From Actinomycetes bacterium (GTDB lineage Bacteria > Actinomycetota > Thermoleophilia > RBG-16-64-13): a DNA stretch of 5,548 bases. Made by a program: the position numbers and the translations under genes. How positions within the stretch are numbered: the stretch's first letter is position 1; each line of letters opens with the position of its first letter. The DNA lies in contig JAKAHF010000178.1 of assembly GCA_021815245.1 (NCBI GenBank), positions 325-5,872 of the forward strand, written 5' to 3'. The notes beneath the pieces are model-generated. The model was not told the origin of the DNA, made no database searches, and worked only from the letters and a program-made list of their open reading frames with translations. Shown in pieces: positions 1-5,548 of this stretch.

Positions 1-2
1 TC

Positions 3-1502
3 GTACACAACAATGGGGTCGTTCAGTTCGCCAACCGCGCCATGGCCCGGTTGGTGCTCGCATCCGATCCTCACAGCCTCATCGGCAGGAACGTTCTTGA
101 GTTCATCGCCCCCGAAGACCGGGAGGCCGCGCGAGCGCGTATCGCCGCCTACACCGACGTCGATGGAGCCGGTCCGCCGGTGGAAGAACTCTTTGTGCGC
201 GATGACGGCTCGAAGGTTGCTGTTGAGACCACCGAAGTGCATTACTCGTTCGACAAACAAGCGGCGCGCCTGATGTTCGTGCGTGACCGAAGCGAGCGCG
301 AGAAGGCCGAACAGGAGCGTCTCGCCCTTGAGGAGCAGCTCCAGTATGCCCAGAAGATGGAGTCGGTGGGGCTTCTCGCCGGCGGGGTGGCCCACGACTT
401 CAACAATATCCTCATGGTGCAGAAAGGATATTGCGAACTCATGCGGGCCGATCTTCACCTCGACGGGCAGGTTCTCGAAGGATTGACTCAGGTCGAAGCA
501 TGCGCCGACCGCGCGACCGCGCTCACCCGACAGCTGCTGGCCTTCAGTCGCAAGCAGTCGCTGCAGCCTGTGGTGCTCGATCTCAACGAGCTTCTCGACG
601 ACATGGTCGATATGTTGCGGCGAGTGGTGGGCGAGGGAATCGCCCTGGAGATCCACTCCAACACGTTCGTCGCACCGATCAAGGCCGACCCGATGCAGCT
701 CGAGCAGGTCTTCGTCAACCTGGCGGCCAACGCCCGCGATGCGATGCCCGAGGGCGGCCTCCTGACCATCGAGGTGGCCGCCGTCGATCTCGAACCGGGG
801 AGCCACTACTGCAGGCTTGGCGCACCGATCGGTCCCAACATCGCCGTCGCCGTGACAGACACCGGGGTCGGCATGGATGTCGAGACACGCCGCCGTATCT
901 TCGAGCCCTTCTTCACCACCAAGGGAGAGGGCAAAGGCACCGGGTTGGGGCTTTCAACGGTGTACGGTGTAGTGCAACAATCTGGAGGAAGTGTCACTGT
1001 AGAGAGCGAAACGGGCAAAGGCACCACATTCCGAGTCTTCCTGCCGCGAGTACATGATCGATTGCGCCACAGCTCGACCGACGAAGGCGCCGTCCCGAGT
1101 GGACGGGGCGAGCTCATTCTGGTCGTTGAGGATGAGCCGGTGCTGCGTGGCTTGGTACAGTTGATGATCGAGAGTCTGGGATACCAAGCCAAGATCGCCG
1201 CGAATGGGGCGGAGGCCATGGCACTGATCCTTGAAGAGGGCCTGCGGCCCGATCTGCTACTCACCGACGTGGTCATGCCCGGCATGAGCGGGGCCGCTCT
1301 TGTCGAAGAACTGCGTAGGACGATGCCTGACCTGAAGTTCATGTTCATGTCGGGGTACCCGGATACCGCCATAGCGCGGCACCGGATCCCGAACACGGCG
1401 TTCGATTTTCTGCAAAAGCCCTTCTCTATCCGCGACCTGGCCAACAAGATCGAGACGGTGCTGGGCGTAGGGGGGACCGTATGGAACAAGCCGGAGGTGT
1501 GA
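3..1502 (+). CDS. Hybrid sensor histidine kinase (PAS-HisKA-HATPase-REC), 5' partial
   Basis: This is a cytoplasmic-looking hybrid kinase that should autophosphorylate on histidine and pass phosphate to its own receiver. The frame is open to the left edge (VHNNGVVQFANRA precedes the first ATG at 42), and those residues read as the core of a PAS domain, so the true start lies outside the window and the ATG at 42 is internal. In order: PAS (about nt 3-290); a coiled-coil linker (EREKAEQERLALEEQL); a HisKA H-box GGVAHDFNNIL with the phospho-acceptor His codon at 393; a HATPase with N-box NLAANARDAMPEGG (Asn codon 729), G1 box DTGVGMD (858), F-box IFEPFFTTK and G2 box GEGKGTGLGL; then a receiver from about nt 1110 with acidic pair VEDE, phospho-acceptor Asp in LTDVVMP (codon 1266), MSGY and QKPF lysine. 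All catalytic residues are present. The HDFNN-type H-box with an MSGY receiver resembles CckA-like and other PAS hybrid kinases. The signal and any upstream sensor domain are unknown. It ends 4 nt before a paralogous kinase, which suggests an operon. Confidence 0.95.
   Translation, partial: VHNNGVVQFANRAMARLVLASDPHSLIGRNVLEFIAPEDREAARARIAAYTDVDGAGPPVEELFVRDDGSKVAVETTEVHYSFDKQAARLMFVRDRSEREKAEQERLALEEQLQYAQKMESVGLLAGGVAHDFNNILMVQKGYCELMRADLHLDGQVLEGLTQVEACADRATALTRQLLAFSRKQSLQPVVLDLNELLDDMVDMLRRVVGEGIALEIHSNTFVAPIKADPMQLEQVFVNLAANARDAMPEGGLLTIEVAAVDLEPGSHYCRLGAPIGPNIAVAVTDTGVGMDVETRRRIFEPFFTTKGEGKGTGLGLSTVYGVVQQSGGSVTVESETGKGTTFRVFLPRVHDRLRHSSTDEGAVPSGRGELILVVEDEPVLRGLVQLMIESLGYQAKIAANGAEAMALILEEGLRPDLLLTDVVMPGMSGAALVEELRRTMPDLKFMFMSGYPDTAIARHRIPNTAFDFLQKPFSIRDLANKIETVLGVGGTVWNKPEV
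1493..1499 (+). promoter_or_regulatory. Ribosome binding site of the second hybrid kinase
   Basis: GGAGGTG lies inside the last codons of the upstream kinase. The GGAGG core ends 9 nt before the ATG at 1507. It fixes this ATG as the start and, with a gap of 4 nt between stop and start, points to co-transcription and probable translational coupling of the two kinases. Confidence 0.85.
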
Positions 1503-1506
1503 GGAT

Positions 1507-3105
1507 ATGCCGTTGACAGAGCGACCAGACGATGCGCAGACACAACCGCTCGAACACGTGCAATCCGGGGTGATCGTCTATGGCCCCGACGCGCGGGTTC
1601 TTTTCGCCAACCCGTCTGCGTGCACGTTGCTGGGACTGTCGGAGGAGCAATTGGCCGGCAAGGATCCCTCCAACGCTTCGTGGGCTTTCGTGGGAGCCGA
1701 CGGCTCCCCTCTCTTGCCGGATGAACACCCGGTCAACCGCGCACTGGCGATGGGAGGGCCGATAGTCGACGAGACCGTTGGTGTCACGCGCGCCGGCACC
1801 GGGGAGAGCCTGTGGCTGGCCGCGAGCGCCCGTCCTCAACTCGCGGTCGACGGCACTGCCCAAGGCGTCGTGCTGACCCTCGTCGATGTCACCGAGCTGA
1901 AGAAGAGAGTGAGCGATCTGGAATGCGTCGTCGAGACTGAGCAGGCCGCGCTCCGCGATCAGCTCGTGCAGGCTCAGAGAATGGAGACCGCGGGTCAGCT
2001 GGCGGGCGGCGTCGCTCATGATTTCAACAACATACTCATGGTCATGAAAGGCTATTGTGAGCTCATGCGGCTCGCGGCCGCGGGCAACGACGGCATTCTC
2101 AACGCCCTTTCGCAGATCGAGGTACACGCCGATCGTGCCGTCGATCTGACCCGTCAGCTCTTGGCGTTCAGCCGCCGGCAGACGTTGAGCCCCGTGGTGC
2201 TCGACCTCAACAACCTCATGACCGATATGGAGCACATGTTGCAGCGCGTACTGGGGGAGAGCATCCAACTGGTGACCTCGTTGTCACCGCATCCCGCGAT
2301 GGTCACGGCCGACCGTACTCAGGTCGAACAGGTGCTGGTCAATCTCGCCATGAACGCCCGCGATTCTATGCCGCGTGGAGGGAAGCTGAGCGTGCGCATC
2401 TCGTGGGTCGACATAGAGACGACGCTTCCCGGCGATGACCCGGGCTTCAACCCGGGAGCATACGTGATGCTTTCGGTGAGCGACACCGGCCAGGGACTCG
2501 ATGAAGCGACCAAGCGCCGCATCTTCGAACCCTTCTTCAGCATCAAAGGCGAAGGAAAAGGGATGGGTCTCGGTCTTTCCACCGTCTACGGCGTGATTCA
2601 CCAATCAGGCGGCACCGTCAGGGTGGAGAGCGAACTCGGCAAGGGCACCACCTTCAGTATCCTCCTGCCCCGCGTCGAGGTCACCCTGCCCAAACGGGGC
2701 GATGGCCCGGCCACGGCCGCCGGAGCCGACAGCAAAGCCGTGCTGGTCGTAGAAGACGAGGCGGCTCTGCGCGGGCTCGTTGTCATGATGCTCGAAAGGC
2801 TCGGCTATGCCGTGCATGAGGCCTCCAACGGTCCCGACGCGCTTCGTCTCGTGGAAGGCGGGGGCCTCAGGCCCGATGTTCTGCTTACCGACGTGGTCAT
2901 GCCCGAAATGAGCGGGAGCGACCTGGCCGCGAAAATGCGGCAACTGCTGCCCACCATGAAGGTCGTCTTCATGTCAGGCTATGCCGACGAGACCATCCTC
3001 GATCACGGGGTATCCGATCCGGCCTTCGAGTTTCTGCGCAAGCCGTTCTCCATGTCTGATCTGGAATCCCACCTCGAGTCCGTGCTCGGCATGCACAAGA
3101 CGTGA
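1507..3105 (+). CDS. Hybrid sensor histidine kinase (PAS-HisKA-HATPase-REC), complete
   Basis: This is a complete 532-residue soluble hybrid kinase with no signal peptide or membrane segment, so it should sense a cytoplasmic cue or partner. Domains: PAS at about residues 15-128 (SGVIVYGPDARVLFANPSA core, ending LTLVDVTELKKR); a short coiled coil at 131-160; HisKA with H-box GGVAHDFNNIL and phospho-acceptor H171; HATPase with N-box NLAMNARDSMPRGG (N283), G1 box DTGQG (326-330), F-box IFEPFFSIK (339-347) and G2 box GEGKGMGLGL (348-357); receiver at about 411-528 with E416/D417/E418, phospho-acceptor D462 in LTDVVMP, S490 in MSGY and K512 in RKPF. It is a close paralogue of the preceding kinase: 23 of 24 residues match around the H-box. 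Compared with that copy, the F-box and G2 box each carry changes (TTK to SIK, KGT to KGM), which may alter activity but leave the key glycines and Asn intact. The start is set by a GGAGG 9 nt upstream. Ligand and downstream target cannot be inferred. Confidence 0.96.
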   Translation: MPLTERPDDAQTQPLEHVQSGVIVYGPDARVLFANPSACTLLGLSEEQLAGKDPSNASWAFVGADGSPLLPDEHPVNRALAMGGPIVDETVGVTRAGTGESLWLAASARPQLAVDGTAQGVVLTLVDVTELKKRVSDLECVVETEQAALRDQLVQAQRMETAGQLAGGVAHDFNNILMVMKGYCELMRLAAAGNDGILNALSQIEVHADRAVDLTRQLLAFSRRQTLSPVVLDLNNLMTDMEHMLQRVLGESIQLVTSLSPHPAMVTADRTQVEQVLVNLAMNARDSMPRGGKLSVRISWVDIETTLPGDDPGFNPGAYVMLSVSDTGQGLDEATKRRIFEPFFSIKGEGKGMGLGLSTVYGVIHQSGGTVRVESELGKGTTFSILLPRVEVTLPKRGDGPATAAGADSKAVLVVEDEAALRGLVVMMLERLGYAVHEASNGPDALRLVEGGGLRPDVLLTDVVMPEMSGSDLAAKMRQLLPTMKVVFMSGYADETILDHGVSDPAFEFLRKPFSMSDLESHLESVLGMHKT

Positions 3106-3239
3106 ACCCGGCACCGCATCGAAGGGGCGCAGTCGCTGACGCTGAATGCAGTCGACGCGCTCGACGTGATCGGCAGTATCAGCGCTCTCGCGTAAGGCTC
3201 CTCGACACGCTGGCGGCGCGACCGATGACGGCAGAATAG
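3106..3239 (+). other. Intergenic stretch, no gene recognised
   Basis: Between the second kinase and the remnant that follows, all three forward frames carry stops (for example TGA at 3137, TAA at 3193, TAG at 3237), and none of the short peptides resembles a known domain. A 5-bp inverted repeat GTCGA/TCGAC (3151-3165) is too weak and lacks a T-run, so it is not called a terminator. I see no convincing promoter either. The stretch may be further decayed sequence belonging to the remnant downstream. Confidence 0.5.
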
Positions 3240-3391
3240 GAGCCTGGAGCTTTCATCAGTCGACTGCAGGACGCGTTGGTCGAGTTCGAGACGCTTCGCG
3301 GTATCATCGCTCTATGCTCGTTCTGCAGGAATGCGCGGCGGGTGAGTCGGCTGAGGGATACCTGGAGACATTCGACAAGGAGGGTGGAGCT
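3240..3391 (+). pseudogene. Frameshifted remnant of a sensor/receiver C-terminal CxxC tail module
   Basis: In the frame of nt 3240, after a TAG at 3237, the sequence reads FISRLQDALVEFETLRGII and then ALCSFCRNARR. This resembles the tail attached to many PAS and receiver proteins, which runs roughly LQxALxxVKTLxGLLPICxxCKKIRDDxGYWxxLExYI. In this frame the similarity stops near nt 3341. It appears to resume one reading frame back (frame of nt 3341) as GESAEGYLETF, matching the GYWxxLExY part. That pattern fits a one-base deletion within about 3333-3347, in the GC-rich run GCGCGGCGGG. With the TAG upstream and the frameshift, the region cannot make the intact module. The second frame runs on without a stop into the receiver gene. 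The match is from memory of the family's pattern. The first half (coiled coil plus CxxC) is good, and the second half is weaker. Confidence 0.5.
3378..3384 (+). promoter_or_regulatory. Ribosome binding site of the stand-alone receiver gene
   Basis: AGGAGGG ends 7 nt before the GTG at 3392. The earlier in-frame ATG at 3314 has no Shine-Dalgarno sequence and would add 26 residues that do not belong to a receiver fold. This site therefore decides for the GTG start. Confidence 0.8.
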
Positions 3392-3784
3392 GTGCCCGAG
3401 CTTGGTCAGCTGGTGCTGTTGGTGGAGGACGAGCCGGCGCTTCGCCAGCTCGCCGTGCTCATGATGGAGCGGCTTGGCTACCGGGTGGCCGAAGCCGCCG
3501 ATGGGCAGCAGGCCCTCGCCCTTGTCGAGGAAGAAGGCATCAGGCCCGATGTGGTGCTGACCGACGTGCTCATCCCGGGCATGAGCGGACCTGAGCTGGT
3601 CGACCGTCTTCGCCGGACCGTGCCGGATGCCCAAGTCATCTTCATGTCGGGATATACCGACGACGCGGTCACGAGGCTGGGCGCCGTCGACTCGAGGATC
3701 AACTTTCTGCAGAAGCCGTTCACCATGGGTGCTCTGGGTTCGATGCTGCGGACCGTGCTGGGCGATGAGAGTGTGCAATCCTGA
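3392..3784 (+). CDS. Stand-alone receiver (CheY-like) response regulator
   Basis: This 130-residue single-domain response regulator starts at GTG and consists of little more than one receiver fold. It has the acidic pocket E12-D13-E14, phospho-acceptor D58 in LTDVLIP, S86 in FMSGY (the Thr/Ser switch position) and K108 in QKPF, so it should be phosphorylatable. There is no DNA-binding, enzymatic or HPt domain after about residue 124. It could act as a phosphate shuttle, a sink, or a protein-interaction switch in the phosphorelay formed with the two hybrid kinases upstream. Its receiver is closely related to theirs: all three share VEDE, RPD(V/L)(V/L)LTDV, MSGY and a KPF motif. The linker just before it (EGGAVP) also recalls the DEGAVP linker before the first kinase's receiver, which suggests it arose from such a kinase by duplication. 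An alternative start at ATG 3314 (156 residues) is less likely. No terminator is visible after the stop. Confidence 0.88.
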   Translation: MPELGQLVLLVEDEPALRQLAVLMMERLGYRVAEAADGQQALALVEEEGIRPDVVLTDVLIPGMSGPELVDRLRRTVPDAQVIFMSGYTDDAVTRLGAVDSRINFLQKPFTMGALGSMLRTVLGDESVQS

Positions 3785-3813
3785 TCGAGCGGTCGAAGCA
3801 CGGGGCGATCTAC

Positions 3814-3842
3814 TTCCCAGCACCTTTCTCATACCGTACAAT
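3814..3842 (+). promoter_or_regulatory. Candidate sigma70-like promoter for the leader ORF and carB
   Basis: TTCCCA (3814-3819, 4 of 6 to TTGACA) is followed by 17 nt and TACAAT (3837-3842, 5 of 6 to TATAAT). A start of transcription near 3849 would leave about 42 nt before the small ORF at 3891. A second AT-rich hexamer, TTTAAT (3852-3857), lacks a well-spaced -35 partner. The position, in a locally AT-rich patch between the receiver gene and a new Shine-Dalgarno sequence, supports a separate promoter for the carB unit. No arginine-repressor or PyrR operator was recognised. Confidence 0.45.
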
Positions 3843-3874
3843 TAGCCGACCTTTAATCGAGCCCGGTGAGGCCG

Positions 3875-3881
3875 AAAGGAG
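3875..3881 (+). promoter_or_regulatory. Strong ribosome binding site of the leader ORF
   Basis: AAAGGAG lies 9 nt before the ATG at 3891. It is one of the best Shine-Dalgarno matches in the window and the main reason to treat the small ORF as translated. Confidence 0.65.
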
Positions 3882-3890
3882 TACTTAGGC

Positions 3891-4031
3891 ATGACCACGT
3901 GCCCGCATGCCCTTCTGGGCGGCTGCAGCGCGCCGCTTCGTCAGTATCGCCATCCCTTTGCCCGAATTCCCCGGCCTGCGCAGTCAGCCTACGTCGGCCG
4001 CAGGCGTGGCATGGGGAAAGTGGGTCGCTAG
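3891..4031 (+). CDS. 46-residue arginine-rich small ORF, candidate carB leader peptide
   Basis: This small ORF is not recognised as any known family. It begins at an ATG with a strong AAAGGAG 9 nt upstream and ends at TAG 4029-4031, leaving only two bases before the carB ATG at 4034. It starts [18 protein letters not shown] and carries eight arginines in 46 residues, including three in a row at 37-39 (codons CGC AGG CGT, 3999-4007) and one as the last residue. No membrane segment or conserved domain is apparent. carB lacks a well-placed Shine-Dalgarno sequence (the nearest purine run, GGGGAAAG, ends 14 nt before its ATG), so ribosomes ending here would be well placed to restart on carB. Carbamoyl phosphate feeds arginine synthesis, so an arginine-sensing leader is a reasonable inference. 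Against this, arginine codons are common by chance in GC-rich DNA. It could also be an unrelated small gene or a chance open frame. No other gene explains these bases. Confidence 0.5.
   Translation: MTTCPHALLGGCSAPLRQYRHPFARIPRPAQSAYVGRRRGMGKVGR
3974..4005 (+). other. GC-rich hairpin inside the leader ORF, candidate attenuator element
   Basis: GCCTGCG (3974-3980) pairs perfectly with CGCAGGC (3999-4005) across an 18-nt loop. An overlapping alternative pairs CGGCC (3972-3976) with GGCCG (3996-4000), and the two stems exclude each other. The 3' arm of the first stem contains arginine codons 37 and 38 and the first base of codon 39. No U-run follows, so it is not an intrinsic terminator. It could instead affect ribosome passage or restart on carB. 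Short stems of this kind also occur by chance at this GC content. Confidence 0.35.
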
Positions 4032-4033
4032 GT

Positions 4034-5548
4034 ATGCCTCGTCGCACCGACATACACAAGATCCTGCTGCTCGGCTCCGGTCCCATCGTCATAGGGCAGG
4101 CGTGCGAGTTCGACTATTCCGGCACCCAGGCCTGCAAGGTGTTGATGGAGGAGGGTTTCGAGGTCGTGTTGGTCAACTCCAACCCGGCCACGATCATGAC
4201 CGACCCCTCGTTCTCGCATCGCACGTACATAGAGCCGTTGGTGCCCGAAGTGGTGGCCAAGATCATTGAACAGGAGCGTCCCGACGCTCTGCTGCCCACC
4301 CTCGGGGGCCAGACAGCTCTCAACTTGGCAGTCGCCCTGTCGGAGGACGGCACTCTCGAGAAGTACGACGTGGAGCTCATCGGCGCCAACTACGCGGCCA
4401 TTCGGCGTGCCGAGGCCCGCGACGAGTTTCGCACCACGATGGCTTCTATCGGGCTGCGCGTGCCCGACAGTGCCGTGGTCAACAGCGTGGCCGAAGCCCG
4501 GGCCGCTCTCTCCGGCCAGCTCCATCTGCCGCTCATTATCCGTCCGAGCTTCACGCTGGGGGGCCACGGGGGCGGAGTGGTGGTAAGCGAGGCGGAGTTC
4601 GACCAGGCGGTGCAGACCGGGCTCGATGCGTCGCCCACCTGTCAGGTGCTCCTCGAGGAGAGCGTCATCGGTTGGAAGGAGTTCGAGCTCGAGGTCATGC
4701 GTGACCTCAAAGACAACGTCGTCATCGTCTGCTCCATCGAGAACATCGATCCCATGGGCGTGCACACCGGCGACTCCATCACGGTGGCTCCACAGCAGAC
4801 CCTTACCGATGTGCAGTACCAGCGGCTGCGTGACGCCTCGCTCGCTATCATCCGCGCCATCGGCGTCGAGACGGGCGGGTCGAACATCCAGTTCGCGTTC
4901 TCGCCAGAGACCGACGAACTCGTGGTCATCGAGATGAACCCCCGCGTCAGCCGCTCGTCGGCGCTGGCCTCCAAGGCGACCGGATTCCCCATCGCCAAGA
5001 TCGCGGCAAAGCTTGCCGTCGGCTACACGCTCGACGAGATCGCCAACGACATCACCCGCAAGACACCCGCCTGCTTCGAGCCCACCATCGACTACGTCGT
5101 TGTCAAGACGCCGCGCTGGGCCTTCGAGAAGTTTCCGCAGGCCGACCCCGTCCTCACCACTCACATGAAGAGCGTGGGCGAGAACATGGCGATCGGCCGT
5201 ACCTTCAAGGAGGCCTTCCAGAAGTCCATGCGCTCGCGGGAACTTGACGTTCGGCCCGATGTGCCCGATGACAACGACGCGTTGGTCGCCAAGATCGCGA
5301 AGCCTTCGGCCGAGCGCTACGACCTCATCCTCGAGGCGTACCGCAGGGGCGTGACGCTCGAGCAGTTGTTCGAGGCCACGCTCATCGACGAATGGTTTCT
5401 GGAGGAACTACGCGAGATCGTCGAGGCCGAGAGGCATCTACAGTCATTTGCCGACAAGGGAGGGCTCGCCGCTCTTCCTGCTGAGGAACTCCGGCAGGCG
5501 AAAAGGCTCGGTTTCAGCGACGCTTTTATCGCCAAGTTCCTGAACTCG
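4034..5548 (+). CDS. carB: Carbamoyl-phosphate synthase large subunit, 3' partial
   Basis: CarB joins ammonia (from glutamine, delivered by the CarA subunit), bicarbonate and two ATP to form carbamoyl phosphate, the shared precursor of arginine and pyrimidines. The window holds the first 505 codons of a protein usually near 1,070 residues, and the frame is open to the right edge. Visible parts: the pre-ATP-grasp domain with [20 protein letters not shown] (11-30), [11 protein letters not shown] (48-58) and [10 protein letters not shown] (88-97); the first ATP-grasp (carboxyphosphate) domain with R130 and R170 in RPSFTLGG, a GGHGGG glycine loop (176-181), E216, [16 protein letters not shown] (242-257) and [18 protein letters not shown] (300-317), whose E300, N302 and R304 match the metal and ATP ligands; then the start of the oligomerisation domain (from about 405). 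Numbering runs one ahead of the E. coli enzyme, so no N-terminal part is missing and ATG 4034 ([10 protein letters not shown]) is the right start. The allosteric C-terminus lies outside the window. The start sits two bases after a small arginine-rich ORF and has no good Shine-Dalgarno sequence of its own. carA is not immediately upstream. Confidence 0.98.
   Translation, partial: MPRRTDIHKILLLGSGPIVIGQACEFDYSGTQACKVLMEEGFEVVLVNSNPATIMTDPSFSHRTYIEPLVPEVVAKIIEQERPDALLPTLGGQTALNLAVALSEDGTLEKYDVELIGANYAAIRRAEARDEFRTTMASIGLRVPDSAVVNSVAEARAALSGQLHLPLIIRPSFTLGGHGGGVVVSEAEFDQAVQTGLDASPTCQVLLEESVIGWKEFELEVMRDLKDNVVIVCSIENIDPMGVHTGDSITVAPQQTLTDVQYQRLRDASLAIIRAIGVETGGSNIQFAFSPETDELVVIEMNPRVSRSSALASKATGFPIAKIAAKLAVGYTLDEIANDITRKTPACFEPTIDYVVVKTPRWAFEKFPQADPVLTTHMKSVGENMAIGRTFKEAFQKSMRSRELDVRPDVPDDNDALVAKIAKPSAERYDLILEAYRRGVTLEQLFEATLIDEWFLEELREIVEAERHLQSFADKGGLAALPAEELRQAKRLGFSDAFIAKFLNS

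Noticed and set aside
42..44. ATG at 42 as the true start of the first kinase
   Set aside because: The frame is open to the window edge, and the residues before it (VHNNGVVQFANRA) are PAS core, so the start lies upstream.
806..1543. Antisense open frame of 245 codons across the first kinase
   Set aside because: It is Ser/Arg/Pro-rich and opposite the conserved HATPase and receiver domains, so it is a compositional shadow.
1426..2268. Antisense open frame of 280 codons across the kinase junction and second kinase
   Set aside because: It lies opposite well-supported PAS and HisKA coding sequence, with no domain of its own. It is a by-product of high GC.
3151..3165. GTCGA/TCGAC inverted repeat as a terminator after the second kinase
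   Set aside because: The stem is only 5 bp and no T-run follows.
3276..3307. TTGGTC ... TATCAT as a promoter for the receiver gene
   Set aside because: The 20-nt spacing is too long and the hexamer matches are poor. Read-through from the kinase genes is as likely.
3314..3391. ATG 3314 as the start of the receiver gene (156 residues)
   Set aside because: No Shine-Dalgarno sequence precedes it and the extra 26 residues are not part of a receiver. GTG 3392 has AGGAGGG at 7 nt.
3179..3841. Antisense open frame of 220 codons covering the receiver gene and the gap before it
   Set aside because: It is mostly the reverse complement of the receiver gene, and its product resembles no family. The forward remnant and receiver explain the region better.
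3919..3936. GCGGC/GCCGC hairpin early in the leader ORF
   Set aside because: A 5-bp stem in GC-rich sequence is expected by chance and coincides with no codon or start feature.
3907..4269. Forward 120-codon frame starting at ATG 3907
   Set aside because: It runs 236 nt into carB in another frame, has no RBS, and reads as an Arg/His-rich shadow. The 3891 frame with a strong RBS fits better.
4028..5164. Long antisense open frame (378 codons) across carB
   Set aside because: It overlaps a clearly conserved CarB coding region, and its product (runs of His, Asp, Glu and Arg) looks like GC-rich antisense translation with no recognisable domain.

Overview
This window is GC-rich bacterial DNA with every recognised gene on the + strand. 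It has two functional blocks: a cluster of His-Asp phosphorelay genes (about 1-3784) and the start of the carbamoyl-phosphate synthase large-subunit gene carB (4034 to the window end). The CarB N-terminus ([10 protein letters not shown]...) and the GC-rich codon use fit Actinomycetota or a similar high-GC lineage, but this is only a suggestion. No rRNA, tRNA, mobile element or CRISPR array is visible.

Signalling block. The window opens inside a PAS - HisKA - HATPase - receiver hybrid histidine kinase (3-1502, 5' end outside the window). Four bases after its stop, behind a good Shine-Dalgarno sequence, comes a complete paralogue with the same domain order (1507-3105). About 290 bases further on is a stand-alone receiver protein (GTG start at 3392, stop at 3784). 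The two kinases are nearly identical around the phosphorylated histidine, and the three receivers share the same signature residues, so the cluster looks like tandem duplication followed by divergence. Neither kinase has a membrane segment in the visible part. No HPt or DNA-binding output domain is in the window, so the final target of phosphate flow is not encoded here. Just before the receiver gene, 3240-3391 holds what reads as a frameshifted remnant of the C-terminal CxxC tail module found on many PAS and receiver proteins.

carB block. The 250 bases between the receiver gene and carB are not empty. They hold a sigma70-like promoter candidate (3814-3842), a strong Shine-Dalgarno sequence (3875-3881), and a 46-codon arginine-rich small ORF (3891-4031) whose stop lies two bases before the carB ATG. 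carB has no good Shine-Dalgarno sequence of its own, so translation is probably coupled to this small ORF. Three consecutive arginine codons of the small ORF lie on the 3' arm of a 7-bp GC hairpin. CarB makes carbamoyl phosphate for arginine and pyrimidine synthesis, so this resembles an arginine-sensing leader peptide and is the most interesting candidate in the window. carA is not present immediately upstream.
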